64,000 nucleotides of DNA from Thamnaconus septentrionalis (taxonomy: Eukaryota; Chordata; Actinopteri; Tetraodontiformes; Monacanthidae). The translations under genes were made by a program, and so were the position numbers. The stretch is taken from the NCBI GenBank assembly GCA_009823395.1, contig CM020510.1, positions 1,377,273 to 1,441,272 of the forward strand, given 5' to 3'. Positions 13,345 to 24,483 of this stretch are shown in pieces. Each line of letters begins with the position of its first letter. The first letter of the stretch is position 1. Below the pieces are notes generated by a model, which saw only the letters and a program-made list of their open reading frames with translations, ran no database searches and was not told where the DNA came from.

Positions 13345-13500
13345 GACAAGTTGGGCAGCACGGCGGTGACATGGCAAGAAGGTTTGAATCCCAAATTGAC
13401 TGGCCAGGGACTTTCACTGTGGAGTTCTGGGTCGATCCGGGTTCCTCCGGTCGATCCGGGTTCCTCCCCAACCATCAACGACCTTGGGTGAGGTCGGGCC
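13345..13500 (+). mobile_element. Degenerate fish interspersed repeat with tRNA-like head
   Basis: GGGCAGCACGGCGGTGACATG, then GCAAGAAGGTTTGAATCCC and TTTCACTGTGGAGTTC correspond to the common teleost repeat whose consensus reads roughly 'ggcggcacggtggtg... gcaagaaggtcctgggttcgaa ... tgtgtggagtttgcatg'. GGTCGATCCGGGTTCCTCC is tandemly duplicated at 13431-13467. Confidence 0.55.
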
Positions 13501-13814
13501 AAGGAGTCGCAGCGGCTAAGGAACAAACGATCCGTTCTCATCTCGCAACTCCTTTGCACAAGCTCGTACAGTGACGACAAAGCTGCAAAGAGTGGACGTG
13601 AACTCCAAGCTCTGCTGCTACAGGACAGAGATGTGTTTCTTATTCGCACTCCTGCATGAATTATTAAAGTTTGTTCTTCCAGGTTGTTTGTGTGTGTAAA
13701 CGAGGCTAAAGAGATTTAAAGACTGATGTGAGAATGAGAGGTTGGAGTGGTAAGTGAAGGAAACCAAGACAAAGGGGAGGAGAAAGGATTTGATATGGTG
13801 GAAAGAATGAATCT

Positions 13815-13824
<10 letters not shown>

Positions 13825-13865
<41 letters not shown>
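13825..13865. repeat. (GA)n microsatellite
   Basis: About 20 GA dinucleotides. Confidence 0.95.
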
Positions 13866-13867
<2 letters not shown>

Positions 13868-14956
13868 GGGTAAGGAGGACAGAAAGTGAGGAGAGGAGGT
13901 AGCCTCAAACCTAATTACACAGATTAATGTGGCATGGAGAGAGCAGTTAGCTGAATGGGCTAAAGAGAGGGAGAGGTGATGCTTCAGAGTTACTGTGTGA
14001 CTGCTCAACTCGCTCTGTCTTTCTGCTCTCTCACTCTTTCTCATTAAACAGGATGTGTCAGCACAGTAGTTCTTTATCACCCCACCCACCTCGGATCAGC
14101 TCAACTCTACAGTTTTATTGGGCCGGTCCCAGACAGTTGAGCCCATAAAGTGACTTGACAAAAAAATAATGTCTGTCAGAAAAAATCAGAAATAAGGAGT
14201 AAAGCTGTTACAGCCATGAGCGTCAGATTCTTCCAGCAGATTTTTCAGAAAAAAAAGACATCAAATCAAATCAAATGGAAAAACAGCAAATTTTCCCTTG
14301 TGTTTTTCCTATTTCCTCTTGGAATGCCCAAAAAAGACCATTTAGAGTCAGAGAAATCTCTACTTTTTTTTTTTAGCATTTTGTCTTGTTGTCGCCTCAT
14401 TTGTGTGTTAAAAGCAGCGGCAATGCACAGTTTGTTAACGTACCATTCTTTGGACCTATTAAAATTTTGTTGACTAATTCCTGCTTTTATTTTGGAGCTC
14501 TTTCAGTATCCTTGATTGTTACTTTCCTCCTCTGAACGGCGAGAGCGAGCTTATCGATTCCAGCGCTCTGGATAGGAGGTGTTGTTCGACCAGCCTGCAG
14601 TGCGGTGGTGTGATGTGTGATCCACAATGGATTCTTGAGCTGCGGTTAGATTTTTTTGGCAATATGAGGTGCAGGTAGGAGACTTAAGGAGGACGTCACT
14701 GAAGGCAAGCAATGCACGGCTCAGCACTGCCAGGCCAATGAGACGCTGCTGTTGTAAACTCCACATTATTTCACCTTCATTTTCCACATTTGAACCTGTC
14801 TGTGTTTCTCTAACCCAACCTAACCTAATCTGTCTTCCTCAAATTCACCTGTGCTCTTACATTTCGCCTTCACGCATGACTTATTTTCTCATGGACGTGC
14901 GCTGCTTGTCTTCTTCTCTGCTCCACCCACTTCTCTTTAATCCCATCCCCTTATTC
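13866..14956. other. Non-coding stretch
   Basis: No exon recognised. Confidence 0.4.
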
Positions 14957-15001
14957 ATTTCTTCTTCTTCTTCTTCTTCTTCTTCTTCTTCTTCTTCTTC
15001 C
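14957..15001. repeat. (TTC)15 microsatellite
   Basis: Pure TTC followed by CTCCTC-rich DNA. Confidence 0.93.
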
Positions 15002-15296
15002 TCCTCTGCTTTTCCTCTTCCTCCTCCCCTTTGCGTTTACATCCCTCACTGTTATTGCACCAGTCAACATTGATTAGACATTGAAGTTAATCCCAGATAA
15101 ACTCCTCCGCTTATAGCCCTGCGGCATGGACCAATCGCAGTGTGGCTTTTTCACCAGCGGGGAATCAAACAGCGTGGTGATTGGCCTGCCGAGCCGCGGA
15201 GACGCCTCACCAGGGGCACTATATGTCGGGGAATAAACAAATGAAGATGGACGCGCAGGAAATTCATTTAACAGGTTGTGTTGAGAGTTTGATAGT

Positions 15297-15298
<2 letters not shown>

Positions 15299-15339
<41 letters not shown>
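15299..15339. repeat. (CA)20 microsatellite
   Basis: 41 bp of CA. Confidence 0.95.
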
Positions 15340-15342
<3 letters not shown>

Positions 15343-16020
15343 AGATGAACCCGCACGCGTTCATCCTCTAACCTATGACATATACGTGAGCTTACTCACA
15401 AGAAGACACACATGCTTACTCAGAGGCACACAAAGGCCATATGTTGTGCATGGACAGTCACACAACTCCAGAATCACACAACACTTCAGTGTTAAACCCA
15501 CGCTGTGTTACATGTCTACAATTAGCTTTTTGAGATGATAGAAAAGATTCACGCCAGAGTGTGTGTAGGTTTTTTATTTTTTTTGCTTTAGTTGTGGCGA
15601 AAAGCAGGAATAATATTTCAATATTTTTGATTTGACACCATCGTAGCAAAGGTGAGCCACCGCAGAGATGAACGGCAGTCAGTTATCTTCTGGAAGAGGG
15701 TCTGCATCTCCAACATTAATGGTGTCCTCCACAATTGAGCTGCAACATTAGCCAGCTTAGCTAAAGTCAGTTAAGCTCCACGTCCATGAGTAGATGTGCA
15801 CTTCCATATGGATAATCCCGAGTATCCAAGTCATGGGTTTTAGACAAAGAGGGGGTTTGGGGTGGGGGGTTGGGGGGACAGGATTTTGCACTGGAAAACA
15901 AACCAGTTGGGTGGAATTGAACTCAATCGAACCTCGACTGACCTGGACCAGAACCGGGCTGCTCGTAGAATCACAGGTTCTGCAGTAACCTGCAACAATG
16001 TGGGACATTCCTTCGGCATT
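15340..16020. other. Non-coding stretch
   Basis: No exon recognised; a G-rich patch sits at 15850-15880. Confidence 0.4.
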
Positions 16021-16114
16021 TTGTCCATCTATCTATCTATCTATCCTTCCATCCTTCCATCCATCCCTCCATCTATCCATCCGTCCGTCCGTCCATCCAT
16101 CCATCCATCCATCC

Positions 16115-16179
<65 letters not shown>

Positions 16180-16184
16180 CCTAC

Positions 16185-16215
<31 letters not shown>

Positions 16216-16287
16216 CCTATCTATCTATCCTTCCATCCCTCCCTCCATCCATCCATCCATCCATCTATCTATCTATCCATCCATCCA
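16021..16287. repeat. Compound (CTAT)n/(CCAT)n tetranucleotide array
   Basis: About 267 bp of CTAT, CCTT, CCAT and CCGT tetranucleotides in blocks. It directly adjoins the interspersed repeat beginning at 16288 and may have grown from that element's terminal tandem tail. Confidence 0.93.
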
Positions 16288-16790
16288 TTCTAAATACCTG
16301 CTTCTTCCTGCTCTCAGGGTCTTGGGGTCTGCTGGAGCCTCTCCCAGCTGTCATAGCTCAGTGATCTCGTGGTGGAGCGTCCGCTCTGACACCGGGAGCT
16401 TGTGGATTCGGGTCATACTAGAAACTACTGGTTCCCATTGCCTCCCTGCTCGGCACTCAGTGTTCCTGGTTGGACTTGAGGGGTTGGCTCAGCCGATGAT
16501 TCCTGGGCGCAGTACCGCCGCTGCCCAACAGCTCCCTCAGGGGATGGTGGGTCAGATGCTGAGGACTAGTTTCACATCCTTGGGGAATGCGGCAATCACA
16601 GGGACTTGACCTTTAATCTGTATCTGGTGAAGGCGGGGTGACAACCTGCACAAGTCGTTGATCGTATTTTCCAGAGATATTTCTAAAATTCTGACAAAGT
16701 ACCAGGGGTGTTTTGCAGGTGATTCCTGGGAATCGAACCCACGACCTTGAGGCAACAGCACTGTCGCCCTGCATTTTGTCCAATTCACTC
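16288..16790 (+). mobile_element. Fish interspersed repeat with nested tRNA-type SINE
   Basis: The left end (ACCTGCTTCTTCCTGCTCTC then AGGGTCTTGGGGTCTGCTGG) and right end (GGGAATCGAACCCACGACCT) match the ends of the element at 33836-34107. Between them is a different block beginning CATAGCTCAGTGATCTCG (A-box-like) with GGATTCGGGTC (B-box-like), consistent with a tRNA-derived SINE inserted into the first element. The nesting is inferred. Confidence 0.55.
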
Positions 16791-16826
16791 TAATTTTAAC
16801 TGTCAACAGTCCAGATAATGCATCTG

Positions 16827-16948
16827 TGCCTCCATCCCTCCATCCGTTCATCCATCCATCCATCCGTCCAGCCGTCCCTCTGTCCGGCTGTTTGTCCGAT
16901 TCGATCTGCTTTCCCCCCCCTGCCTGCCTGTCTGTCTGCCTGCCTGCC

Positions 16949-16989
<41 letters not shown>

Positions 16990-16992
16990 GAC
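16827..16992. repeat. (CCAT)n and (CTGT/CTGC)n tetranucleotide arrays
   Basis: CCATC-type repeats at 16827-16880, a C-run, then CTGC/CTGT repeats at 16920-16990. Confidence 0.9.
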
Positions 16993-17096
16993 ACCCCAGT
17001 GTCTGGTGTTTATTGCCTGGCGGCCGCTGCGTTGTCCGGCCGTGCCAGGGCTTCTCGATCCGTCCTCAGGCAAACTCTCTCATTCATTAGTTGTCA

Positions 17097-17267
17097 TTCT
17101 CTCCCTCTCTCCATCCCTCCCTCTCTCCCTCTCTCCATCCCTCCATCCCTCCATCTCTCCACCTGCCCGTCGCGCTCCTTCCTGTCTTCATGCAGCCGTC
17201 TGGCGCTCCGTCTCCTCTCTTCCTCCGCCTTGCCTTGCCTTCCGTCTGGGTCTTTTTTTTGCTGTCA

Positions 17268-17329
<62 letters not shown>

Positions 17330-17331
17330 TC
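17097..17331. repeat. Pyrimidine tract with (CT)n
   Basis: CTCCCTCTCCAT-type repeats at 17097-17160, unique DNA, then (CT)n at 17269-17331. Confidence 0.9.
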
Positions 17332-17360
17332 CGCTCTCATTGTTTTCCCTTCACACTGTT

Positions 17361-17488
17361 TGCACACACACACACACACACACACACACGAAAAGAGACG
17401 CACACTCAGTGGCAGTCGACTCTCCAGACACGTCTGTGTCTGGTGACATCCAGACGACATTGGGTGCTCCACTGGCGCTCCACTGTGG

Positions 17489-17531
<43 letters not shown>
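17361..17531. repeat. (CA)14 and (TG)21 pair
   Basis: (CA)n at 17361-17389 and (TG)n at 17488-17531 lie about 100 bp apart in complementary orientation, so one strand could fold on itself. Confidence 0.9.
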
Positions 17532-17536
<5 letters not shown>

Positions 17537-17837
17537 GTGCGCGCGAGGCGTCTGTCTGCGTTCCCTGCGTCTTCGCCGCATCGATTCAAGAGTGGCGACG
17601 GCGACGGGATGAAGGGAGAGCGAGAACGGAGAACAGCAGCGGCCCTGCGGCGACGCAGCCGCTCGGAGGGAGCAGAGTGAGCGGAGGAGTGAGCGGAGGA
17701 GTGATGTGAATGGGAGCAGAGGAAAAAAAGGGGGGGGAAATGTGTTTGTCGAGCAGAGAACGTCGTCAGAAGGGGGGATGGATGGAGGGAAAAGGAGGGA
17801 GAGAGGAAACGAAAGATGAAAACGTGGTCGTCTTTGA

Positions 17838-17840
<3 letters not shown>

Positions 17841-17902
<62 letters not shown>
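17841..17902. repeat. (TG)31 microsatellite
   Basis: 62 bp of TG. Confidence 0.96.
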
Positions 17903-17904
<2 letters not shown>

Positions 17905-18417
17905 CCTCATTACTACCTCGACAGGCTCATTAGTCATTTGCTATTGCCATTGGAATATTGTGGCTTCCAACGGCCAGGGCCAGTTTCCATTGAGAGGTCA
18001 GAGGTCGCGGTGGGACAGTGATGGTTGCAAGGGAGAAGCAGCAAACGCTCATCACCACCGGTGGTCCCGCCGGGGAGGGGGGGGGGGGTTTCGACGGTGA
18101 ATGGTCGATGGAACAAGAAAGCAGGAAGCTTGTTGACGAGCAGGTTGACGGTCAGCAGGTGGCGCTGGATGGCTGTTGACCCTGCAGAGGCTGCACGCTG
18201 GCTTTTATCCATCACTGAGTCCCAGCACTGCTACACAGTCGTCTACCACATCCATGTTTCTGGTCCAGGGTTCTGGTCCTTCAACATTGTCACAGTTGAA
18301 TAACTGGATAAATATTTGACAGGATGGGTTTTTGTTGGAAAAACCAACATGACGTCAGAAACAAACAGTGATAAAAAAAAATAACACATTGAATTATATA
18401 TATATATCCAGATACTA

Positions 18418-18781
18418 CCCAGAAAATGAGAATATCCTGAAAAGGTTGCTGTATTTCTGCAATTCAACTTAAAAGGTGAATGTGACATATTATATAAAGG
18501 AATAATATGCAAATCAATATATTTCAAGTTTTTATTTCTTTGGATTTTGCTGATCAGGTCTTACAGCTTCAAAAAAAAACTTTATATAATTCTATAATAA
18601 TGTTCTGAGTTTGTGGCTTTGTGGTTTTAATAAGCTGAAAATCTTAATTAACAAAGTCACAACAAGGAACTGCTTGAGATGTCAATTTGCGTGGAATGGC
18701 TCAATAGAATGTGTTGCTTTCATCTTTTATGTTAAATTGCCAAAATAAAACAACCTTTACAGGATATTCTCATTTTCTGGG
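18418..18781 (-). mobile_element. TA-flanked MITE, copy B (364 bp, intact ends)
   Basis: The element starts CCCAGAAAATGAGAATATCC and ends with its complement GGATATTCTCATTTTCTGGG, giving terminal inverted repeats of at least 20 bp. TA flanks it at 18416-18417 and 18782-18783. It is AT-rich and has no coding capacity. It is the reverse-oriented partner of the copy at 199-561, sharing for example GAACTGCTTGAGATGTCAAT and TGCAAATCAATATATTTCAA. TIRs plus TA duplication suggest mobilisation by a Tc1/mariner-class transposase encoded elsewhere. Confidence 0.85.
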
Positions 18782-18783
18782 TA

Positions 18784-19959
18784 GTTCCTGTGTACTGCGA
18801 GCCACAGTTCACCTGGAGCAACTGTGAGGAACTCTTCACTACAAATGTCATTGCTAGCACAGCATCAGAGCCTCATTAGCTGAGCATGTGGAGCAATTCA
18901 GCCAGTGGAAACGCTGACTCAGCAGGAGGTCCTGCTGCTGAATTACAGCTGGAGCTCCCAACGTCCAGCCCTGCCGGTGACCAGAGTCCCTAAATGTTTC
19001 ACTCAAGCCGAACCCTGCTGGCCTTTCACGTGCTTCTTTTTGCAAACTTCATCGACAGTCGTCGGGATTTTAAGTGAAGGAGGCTGAAATGGAATGGCTG
19101 TCTCAGTGTTTTGCCAATAAACTGAGACAAGTCTGCCTGGCGGGGAGCGGTCGAGAACGTAGCATTCGTGCTAAAACACCGGGGAACAAGGCATCTGGCT
19201 CGTCCAATGGGATTGCCACATCCATGTCAAACAAACAAACAAACAAAAAGAACAACTGTCGGGCACCCAGCAGCTGTAATAAAACCGCCGAGAGTTTGAT
19301 GCTCTGCTCAAAGGCACCGTAGTTTCATTTGAAGGTGCGGCGTTGCCACTTTATTCTCCTCACAGGATGACTTGAGTGGCCCAAGAATAAAGTGACAGCA
19401 CCGGGCGTCAAGACTCCATGGTGGAGTGGTGGACAACAGCGTTCTCTGGACGCTTGCTCTCCTGACCACAATAAAGTCATCACACTGAGAGTGAGCGAGC
19501 GCGTCTTCAGGATGGTCCTGGGTCTCCAGACAATGCAGTGAAGCCTGAGAGCCCAGCAGCTGTCGGTTGTCTCGGCGGTGGAGTGGAGTGGAGCGTGCAG
19601 CCGTACAGGTAATTAAGCTGACTGCTCATTTTAACACTGCCAACCGACGGCTGGCTGTATTTCTCCTGACGGCTTCATTCCCGTATTTCTTCTTTACGTC
19701 AGAGTGTGGACCAGGTGGTGGGCGAACTTGTTGAGGCTCCGTTAAAACCAACCGGCTGTTGGTGTGTTCACACCGACTGTTGCCCTCCTCACGTTTCTCT
19801 CAGTGACGAGGTTTTCATGAAACTGGATTGATTTCTGTGCCCTCAGTCCAGATCCATGACTTCATGACACTGGTCATCAAAGTGCATTCAGCCCCGAGTT
19901 CACTCTTTACATTCTGTGCAGGTGCAACACCTCTTTTACACAGAGGTTGGTTTAAAAAG
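18784..19959. other. Non-coding stretch
   Basis: No exon recognised. (AAAC)n near 19228 is the only simple repeat. Confidence 0.4.
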
Positions 19960-20020
19960 CTTAATGGGTCACATATGGCCCCCCGGGCCGTAGTTTGCCC
20001 CACGCCTGGTCTAGACCGTC
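19960..20020 (-). mobile_element. hAT-like MITE terminal fragment
   Basis: CACATATGGCCCCCCGGGCC then GTAGTTTGCCCCACGCCTGG is the complement of the segment at 24996-25040 (AGGCGTGGGCAAACTACGGC). 'Caggnntgggcaaactacggcc' termini are typical of hAT/Charlie-type non-autonomous elements. Confidence 0.6.
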
Positions 20021-20084
20021 CTCACAGGTTCCTCTGTTCAACTCCACCTTATGTAAACATGCTTCGGCACACAATGAATTGAAC

Positions 20085-20151
20085 TACATGTACTTTATTG
20101 ATACCAAATTTGGGGAAACTACGCTAACACAATTGGCCGAGCTTTAATAAC

Positions 20152-20189
<38 letters not shown>

Positions 20190-20300
20190 ATTTAATTTAT
20201 AATGCACTTTACATTTAAGCAATGTCAAAGTGCTACAGAGCCAAAGACAATAAAGAAAAATAGAAACAGAGTTTCAATTAAAATTGGCCGAGCTTTAATT
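20085..20300 (+). mobile_element. Fish interspersed repeat remnants around (AAT)n
   Basis: TACTTTATTGATACCAAATT resembles the complement of LINE 3' tails ending in 'gggatcaataaagta'. It is followed by (AAT)n (20150-20188) and TTTACATTTAAGCAATGTCA then AAGTGCTACAGAG, a block I recognise from dispersed teleost repeats. AATTGGCCGAGCTTTAAT occurs twice, at 20130 and 20282. Confidence 0.5.
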
Positions 20301-20780
20301 TTTTGTTGCCTTTATTTATACTGCGGACGGGGCGTGAAGTTTCAGCGGTAGTTTAAACAACCAGAGGGCTGCGAGTCTTTCACGCAGAACAGAAAGAGAA
20401 GCGATGAGACGACAGTGGAAACACTGCGATGATGACATAATAATTTCCAGTGAGGGAACTACTGGGAGTGGAGTTGTGGAGTTGTGGCAACTGGAGGAAA
20501 AGAGCTGCGTGAGCTGCGTGGTGTTTGTGTGTCTGTGCTTCGTACGTTTGTTTGTGTTAATGTTGCGGCATTCTGGCTCATTCCATTTGTGACGTTTGTA
20601 TTGTTTGGAATTGAATTAGCCACACTGAGTTAAAGCCTTGTGTAGTTGTGTTTATTCTTTGTAGAGGAAAAATACACAGTGTTGTGCAAAATAAAAGCGA
20701 TATTTAAGTACAGCAGGCGTTTCCATTGATTGGTGTGAGGTCCAGAATGCTTGTTATATTTTTCTCTTTGAGGACTTGTA
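20301..20780. other. Non-coding stretch
   Basis: No exon recognised. Confidence 0.4.
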
Positions 20781-20810
20781 AAAAAAAAGAATGTTCCATC
20801 TCCTCCTCCG

Positions 20811-20900
20811 TCCAATCATAACGCTGCATTTTCACTGGTCAGTCAACTGGTCACGTGACCCCCGTACGTCACGTCCGCTGACGTGTTCAATGCCGGAAAA
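20811..20900. promoter_or_regulatory. Possible regulatory cluster: CCAAT, E-box, CRE-like and ETS motifs
   Basis: Within 90 bp are GTCCAATCA (CCAAT box), GGTCACGTGACC (palindromic E-box/USF site), TACGTCACGTC and GCTGACGTG (CRE half sites) and GCCGGAA (ETS core). No transcript start can be seen, so promoter activity is inferred from motif clustering alone. Confidence 0.3.
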
Positions 20901-21279
20901 AAAAAAGTGTTTCCATGAGACTTTAGCGATATTCCTCTGTATGGATGCGTGCGGAAAAACCAAAACCTTTGAGTCATATTGGAGAGGTTTGTCCACCACC
21001 AGGTTTTATCCTGGCCACACTGAGCTTCTGCACAGTTGTAGGGCCGATGGAAGCGCAGCTAGTGAGCCGGTGTGAACGAGTTCCCGTCCTCTGCCAGCGT
21101 GAAATCAAACAGTCTCTTCACCCTTCAGACAGAATATGAGAAGCGGGCCATATTGCTGCCCCCCCCCCTCCCCTTCACCCCTTTACCCCCGACCCCCCAT
21201 GACCGAACCCTCGCTCATTACCAGCAGAGGAGAAAAAGTTCCCTTCAGAGAAGCAGCAGCTCCTTTAATTCACAACCAT

Positions 21280-21280
<1 letters not shown>

Positions 21281-21314
<34 letters not shown>

Positions 21315-21345
21315 GATTCAGCTCACACACACACACACACACACA
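21281..21345. repeat. (TG)15 and (CA)11 facing each other
   Basis: (TG)n at 21281-21311 is followed after 12 bp by (CA)n at 21323-21345, an inverted arrangement able to fold into a hairpin. Confidence 0.9.
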
Positions 21346-21548
21346 ATCATATCCAGCTCGAGTGGATGCAGTTTTTTTTAATGCAGCCCCCCCCCCCTCC
21401 CCTCCTCTGTTTTTTTTTTTAGCTGATTGGTTGATATTTGAAAAAAAAAAAAAGGGGGGGGCTGCGTGGGGTCGGGGATCCCGCCCCTCCCCTCCCCCTA
21501 CCCACCCCTTTTCACCCCACCATTGCCCTGATGCTTTGCCCCCTATTG

Positions 21549-21573
21549 TCCTCCTCCTCCTCCTCCTCCTCCT

Positions 21574-21648
<75 letters not shown>
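21549..21648. repeat. (CTC)8 followed by (CA)37
   Basis: (CTC)n at 21549-21573 runs into (CA)n at 21574-21648. Confidence 0.95.
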
Positions 21649-21650
<2 letters not shown>

Positions 21651-21881
21651 GTCTGAAACCGTGAATGGAGCAGCGCCATCACAACTGTGAGCTGTTGGCG
21701 CCCAAACCGAACCGAGGCTCGCGCTTTTACGATCCGATCCGCTCCAGTCCGATCTCCAGATCCGCTTCAAAGTGAAGGAAGGCGCGCGAGGGAGGAAGAC
21801 AAGATTTTATTGATTCATTCATTTTGGTCTCTCAACGCTCTGAACAGGGCGATGAAATTTTCGGGGAGTCACGGGGGGGAG

Positions 21882-21883
<2 letters not shown>

Positions 21884-21927
<44 letters not shown>

Positions 21928-22210
21928 TGGTGGGGTTCGGGGGTCTTTTGTCGTTGCTACGGGCGACAACAACAATGGGGAGGGAAGAGACCGCGACGAT
22001 CGCCCTCCGTGCGCGTGCACGTGCGCGGACAATGACGACTCGATTCGAGTTGGCGAGCGCGCGCGCGTGGGTGAACCTGCCAATGGTGCCGCCGTAACGA
22101 GACACCCCCCTCCCCCCCACGAACACAAACACACACACACACATCGCTCGCGCCAATTCCATCCCATCAACGACACACACACGCACGCACGCACACACAC
22201 ACACACACAC
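21884..22210. repeat. Dinucleotide arrays in the CpG-rich block
   Basis: (TG)n at 21884-21925, (CA)n at 22125-22142 and a (CA/GCAC)n run at 22171-22210. Confidence 0.9.
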
Positions 22211-22452
22211 CATCGACGAAGAGATAGAGGGGGGTGAGTGAGTGAGAGAGAGAGAGAGGGGGGGGGAGAGAGACCTCATCTCAGACTTAGGGAGAGAGAG
22301 ACACACACACACAGAGAGAGAGAGAGAGAGGGTTTAGCTCCAGCAGTCTCTTCACCTCCACCAGGAGCCTCATTGGGCTATCCTTTCTCCGCACGCGCGC
22401 TCGGAACAAAACGGATTTACGCGCACAAAAAAAGGTTCGTTTGACTCGTTTA

Positions 22453-22455
22453 TTA

Positions 22456-22505
<50 letters not shown>
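22453..22505. repeat. (ATT)n microsatellite
   Basis: About 17 ATT triplets. Confidence 0.95.
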
Positions 22506-22741
22506 TTTCCCCCATTTTTTATTTCCTTCTCTTCTTCCCCCCTGAGCCGCTGCTCTCTCCCTCCTTCCTCCATTCCTCCTCTCTCCTCCTCCTCCTCCTC
22601 CTCCTCGGTGGTCAACAGTTTCTATTTTCTTCTCTTCTAGCCAGGAGGGCTACAGGTCGCGCGAGCGCCTTGAAACGGCGCGCTTATTAGCCGGTGCACG
22701 CGAGAATAGTGATGCGCGCCCCTCCACCCACCCACCAATGC

Positions 22742-22742
<1 letters not shown>

Positions 22743-22782
<40 letters not shown>
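22743..22782. repeat. (TG)20 microsatellite
   Basis: 40 bp of TG. Confidence 0.95.
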
Positions 22783-22783
<1 letters not shown>

Positions 22784-23264
22784 TTGGTTTACGAGATTTT
22801 AAGGTCCTCGTGCAAGAAGGAAATGAAAGGAAACGAAGGTGGCTCGCGGGCCGGTTGTGGCTTTGTGGGTCACCGCGAGACAGGGGGGACTCGAGCTGGG
22901 TGCGCGCGGCGGTGAAACAATGAGCGGCTGTTGTTGCCTCCGGACACACACGAAGGAAGAAGCCACGAGACGGTTGATGTTGTTGTTGTGTGTCCGTCGG
23001 CGGCACATTTGTTGTTGCTGTTGAGTTTGTTTGTGTGGGTCACCCGCGAGACGAGAATCAATTGGACAGAGCGAGAGCTGGGCTCGCGCCCCACGTCTGT
23101 TTATTTTGATACATATCATTTGATTCAGCAAATAATTAAAAATATATACATATATATATATGTTTTATATAGTGGGGGGTTTTTTTTTTTTAGAAAGCTG
23201 CAAAAAAAAAAAAAAAAAAAAACTTGTGTCCGTGAAGGAGTCGCAACCTGGAGGGACGTCACAT

Positions 23265-23268
<4 letters not shown>

Positions 23269-23349
<81 letters not shown>
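23269..23349. repeat. (CA)40 microsatellite
   Basis: 81 bp of CA, the longest uninterrupted dinucleotide CA array in the window. An A19 run precedes it at about 23203-23221. Confidence 0.96.
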
Positions 23350-23352
<3 letters not shown>

Positions 23353-24068
23353 CGTGTGTTGTATGATGTGCAATCTGCCCAATCCGTGGGTCGTGTCTGT
23401 CTGTCCGGCGCGCGTGCACAATTCAATTCAAGCGCGGAAAAGTTGCTTTATTGCGGCAGCCAATCACAACAACTGGTGCAGTTCAAAATGTTGATGAAAC
23501 AACAACAACAACCCGGAATGATGCACGAGCCGCGGGGGCGCGCGGCGATCACAGTCACTATTAATAAAGGGGGTCGGGGGGCGGGGGGTGCATGTGTGCG
23601 TTAGCTCGGGGAAAAAGGGGGCTTCAGCCATTTTCGACGAGAACGCGTTCGTTAAACGCACGCACATGGCGGCGCGAGCGAGCGAGCGAGCGGCATGACG
23701 AGCCAGTCGAGCATGTGCGCGCGACGCGATGCGAACGAGGTCAGCGCGCGGGAAGATCCTGGGGGGGGGGGACCAATAATTAAAATACATGCTGTATTAA
23801 AGAAACGAGGTTGAAAATACATCAATAATAATAATAATAATAATAATGGCGCGTTCTGTTTGCCAGCGGCCGGAGCCTCCACTGCCCCCCCCCCCCCCCC
23901 ACCCCCAACCCCCCTCTCCTCCATCACAATAGACAAGGAGGCTGCTTGTTGGGAAATTTGGCGCTCCACTCGCTGCCCTCAATGTTGTAGTTGTCGTGTT
24001 GTGTTGTTGTTGTGTTGTTGTCGCCGGTTGATGAAGCCCCTTTAATGGAGCTTCGGCCCGCCACTGCC

Positions 24069-24069
<1 letters not shown>

Positions 24070-24116
<47 letters not shown>
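24070..24116. repeat. (CT)n microsatellite
   Basis: About 23 CT dinucleotides. Confidence 0.95.
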
Positions 24117-24119
<3 letters not shown>

Positions 24120-24359
24120 GAGGAGAGCAGCGGTCAGGAGGAACCCTGAGGAACAACACTGCCGACTAGAACACGGGGCTCTGCACTACTGCTCCCGCTG
24201 CTCGAGCTGCAGCCTCGCTCCATTGTTCCCAACTGCACATCCGAGCTCCTCGTGTCGGTGTGCTGGAGCCCCAACAGCAAAACAATATTAGGAAAAAAAT
24301 ATTTATAAAAAAGAAAAAACAAACAAACATTTGACTGCTTTCAATTGTCTACAAATATG

Positions 24360-24395
<36 letters not shown>

Positions 24396-24473
24396 TATTG
24401 TTATTCTTTGTGGCTGTGTGAACTGCAGTGGCTGCTGTTGTGAAAGAGGAGCAGCAGGAATTAAAAGGTGTCG

Positions 24474-24483
24474 CCATATTAGG
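24474..24483 (+). promoter_or_regulatory. Consensus CArG box
   Basis: CCATATTAGG fits the serum response factor consensus CC(A/T)6GG exactly and lies in the CpG-rich block. A ten-base match can arise by chance in 64 kb, so function is not shown. Confidence 0.4.

Noticed and set aside
16340..16420. tRNA gene
   Set aside because: A- and B-box-like segments are degenerate and embedded in SINE sequence; no acceptor stem pairing is visible.
21957..21974. RFX X-box (GTTGC...GACAAC)
   Set aside because: Half-site spacing and sequence do not fit the X-box consensus well enough.
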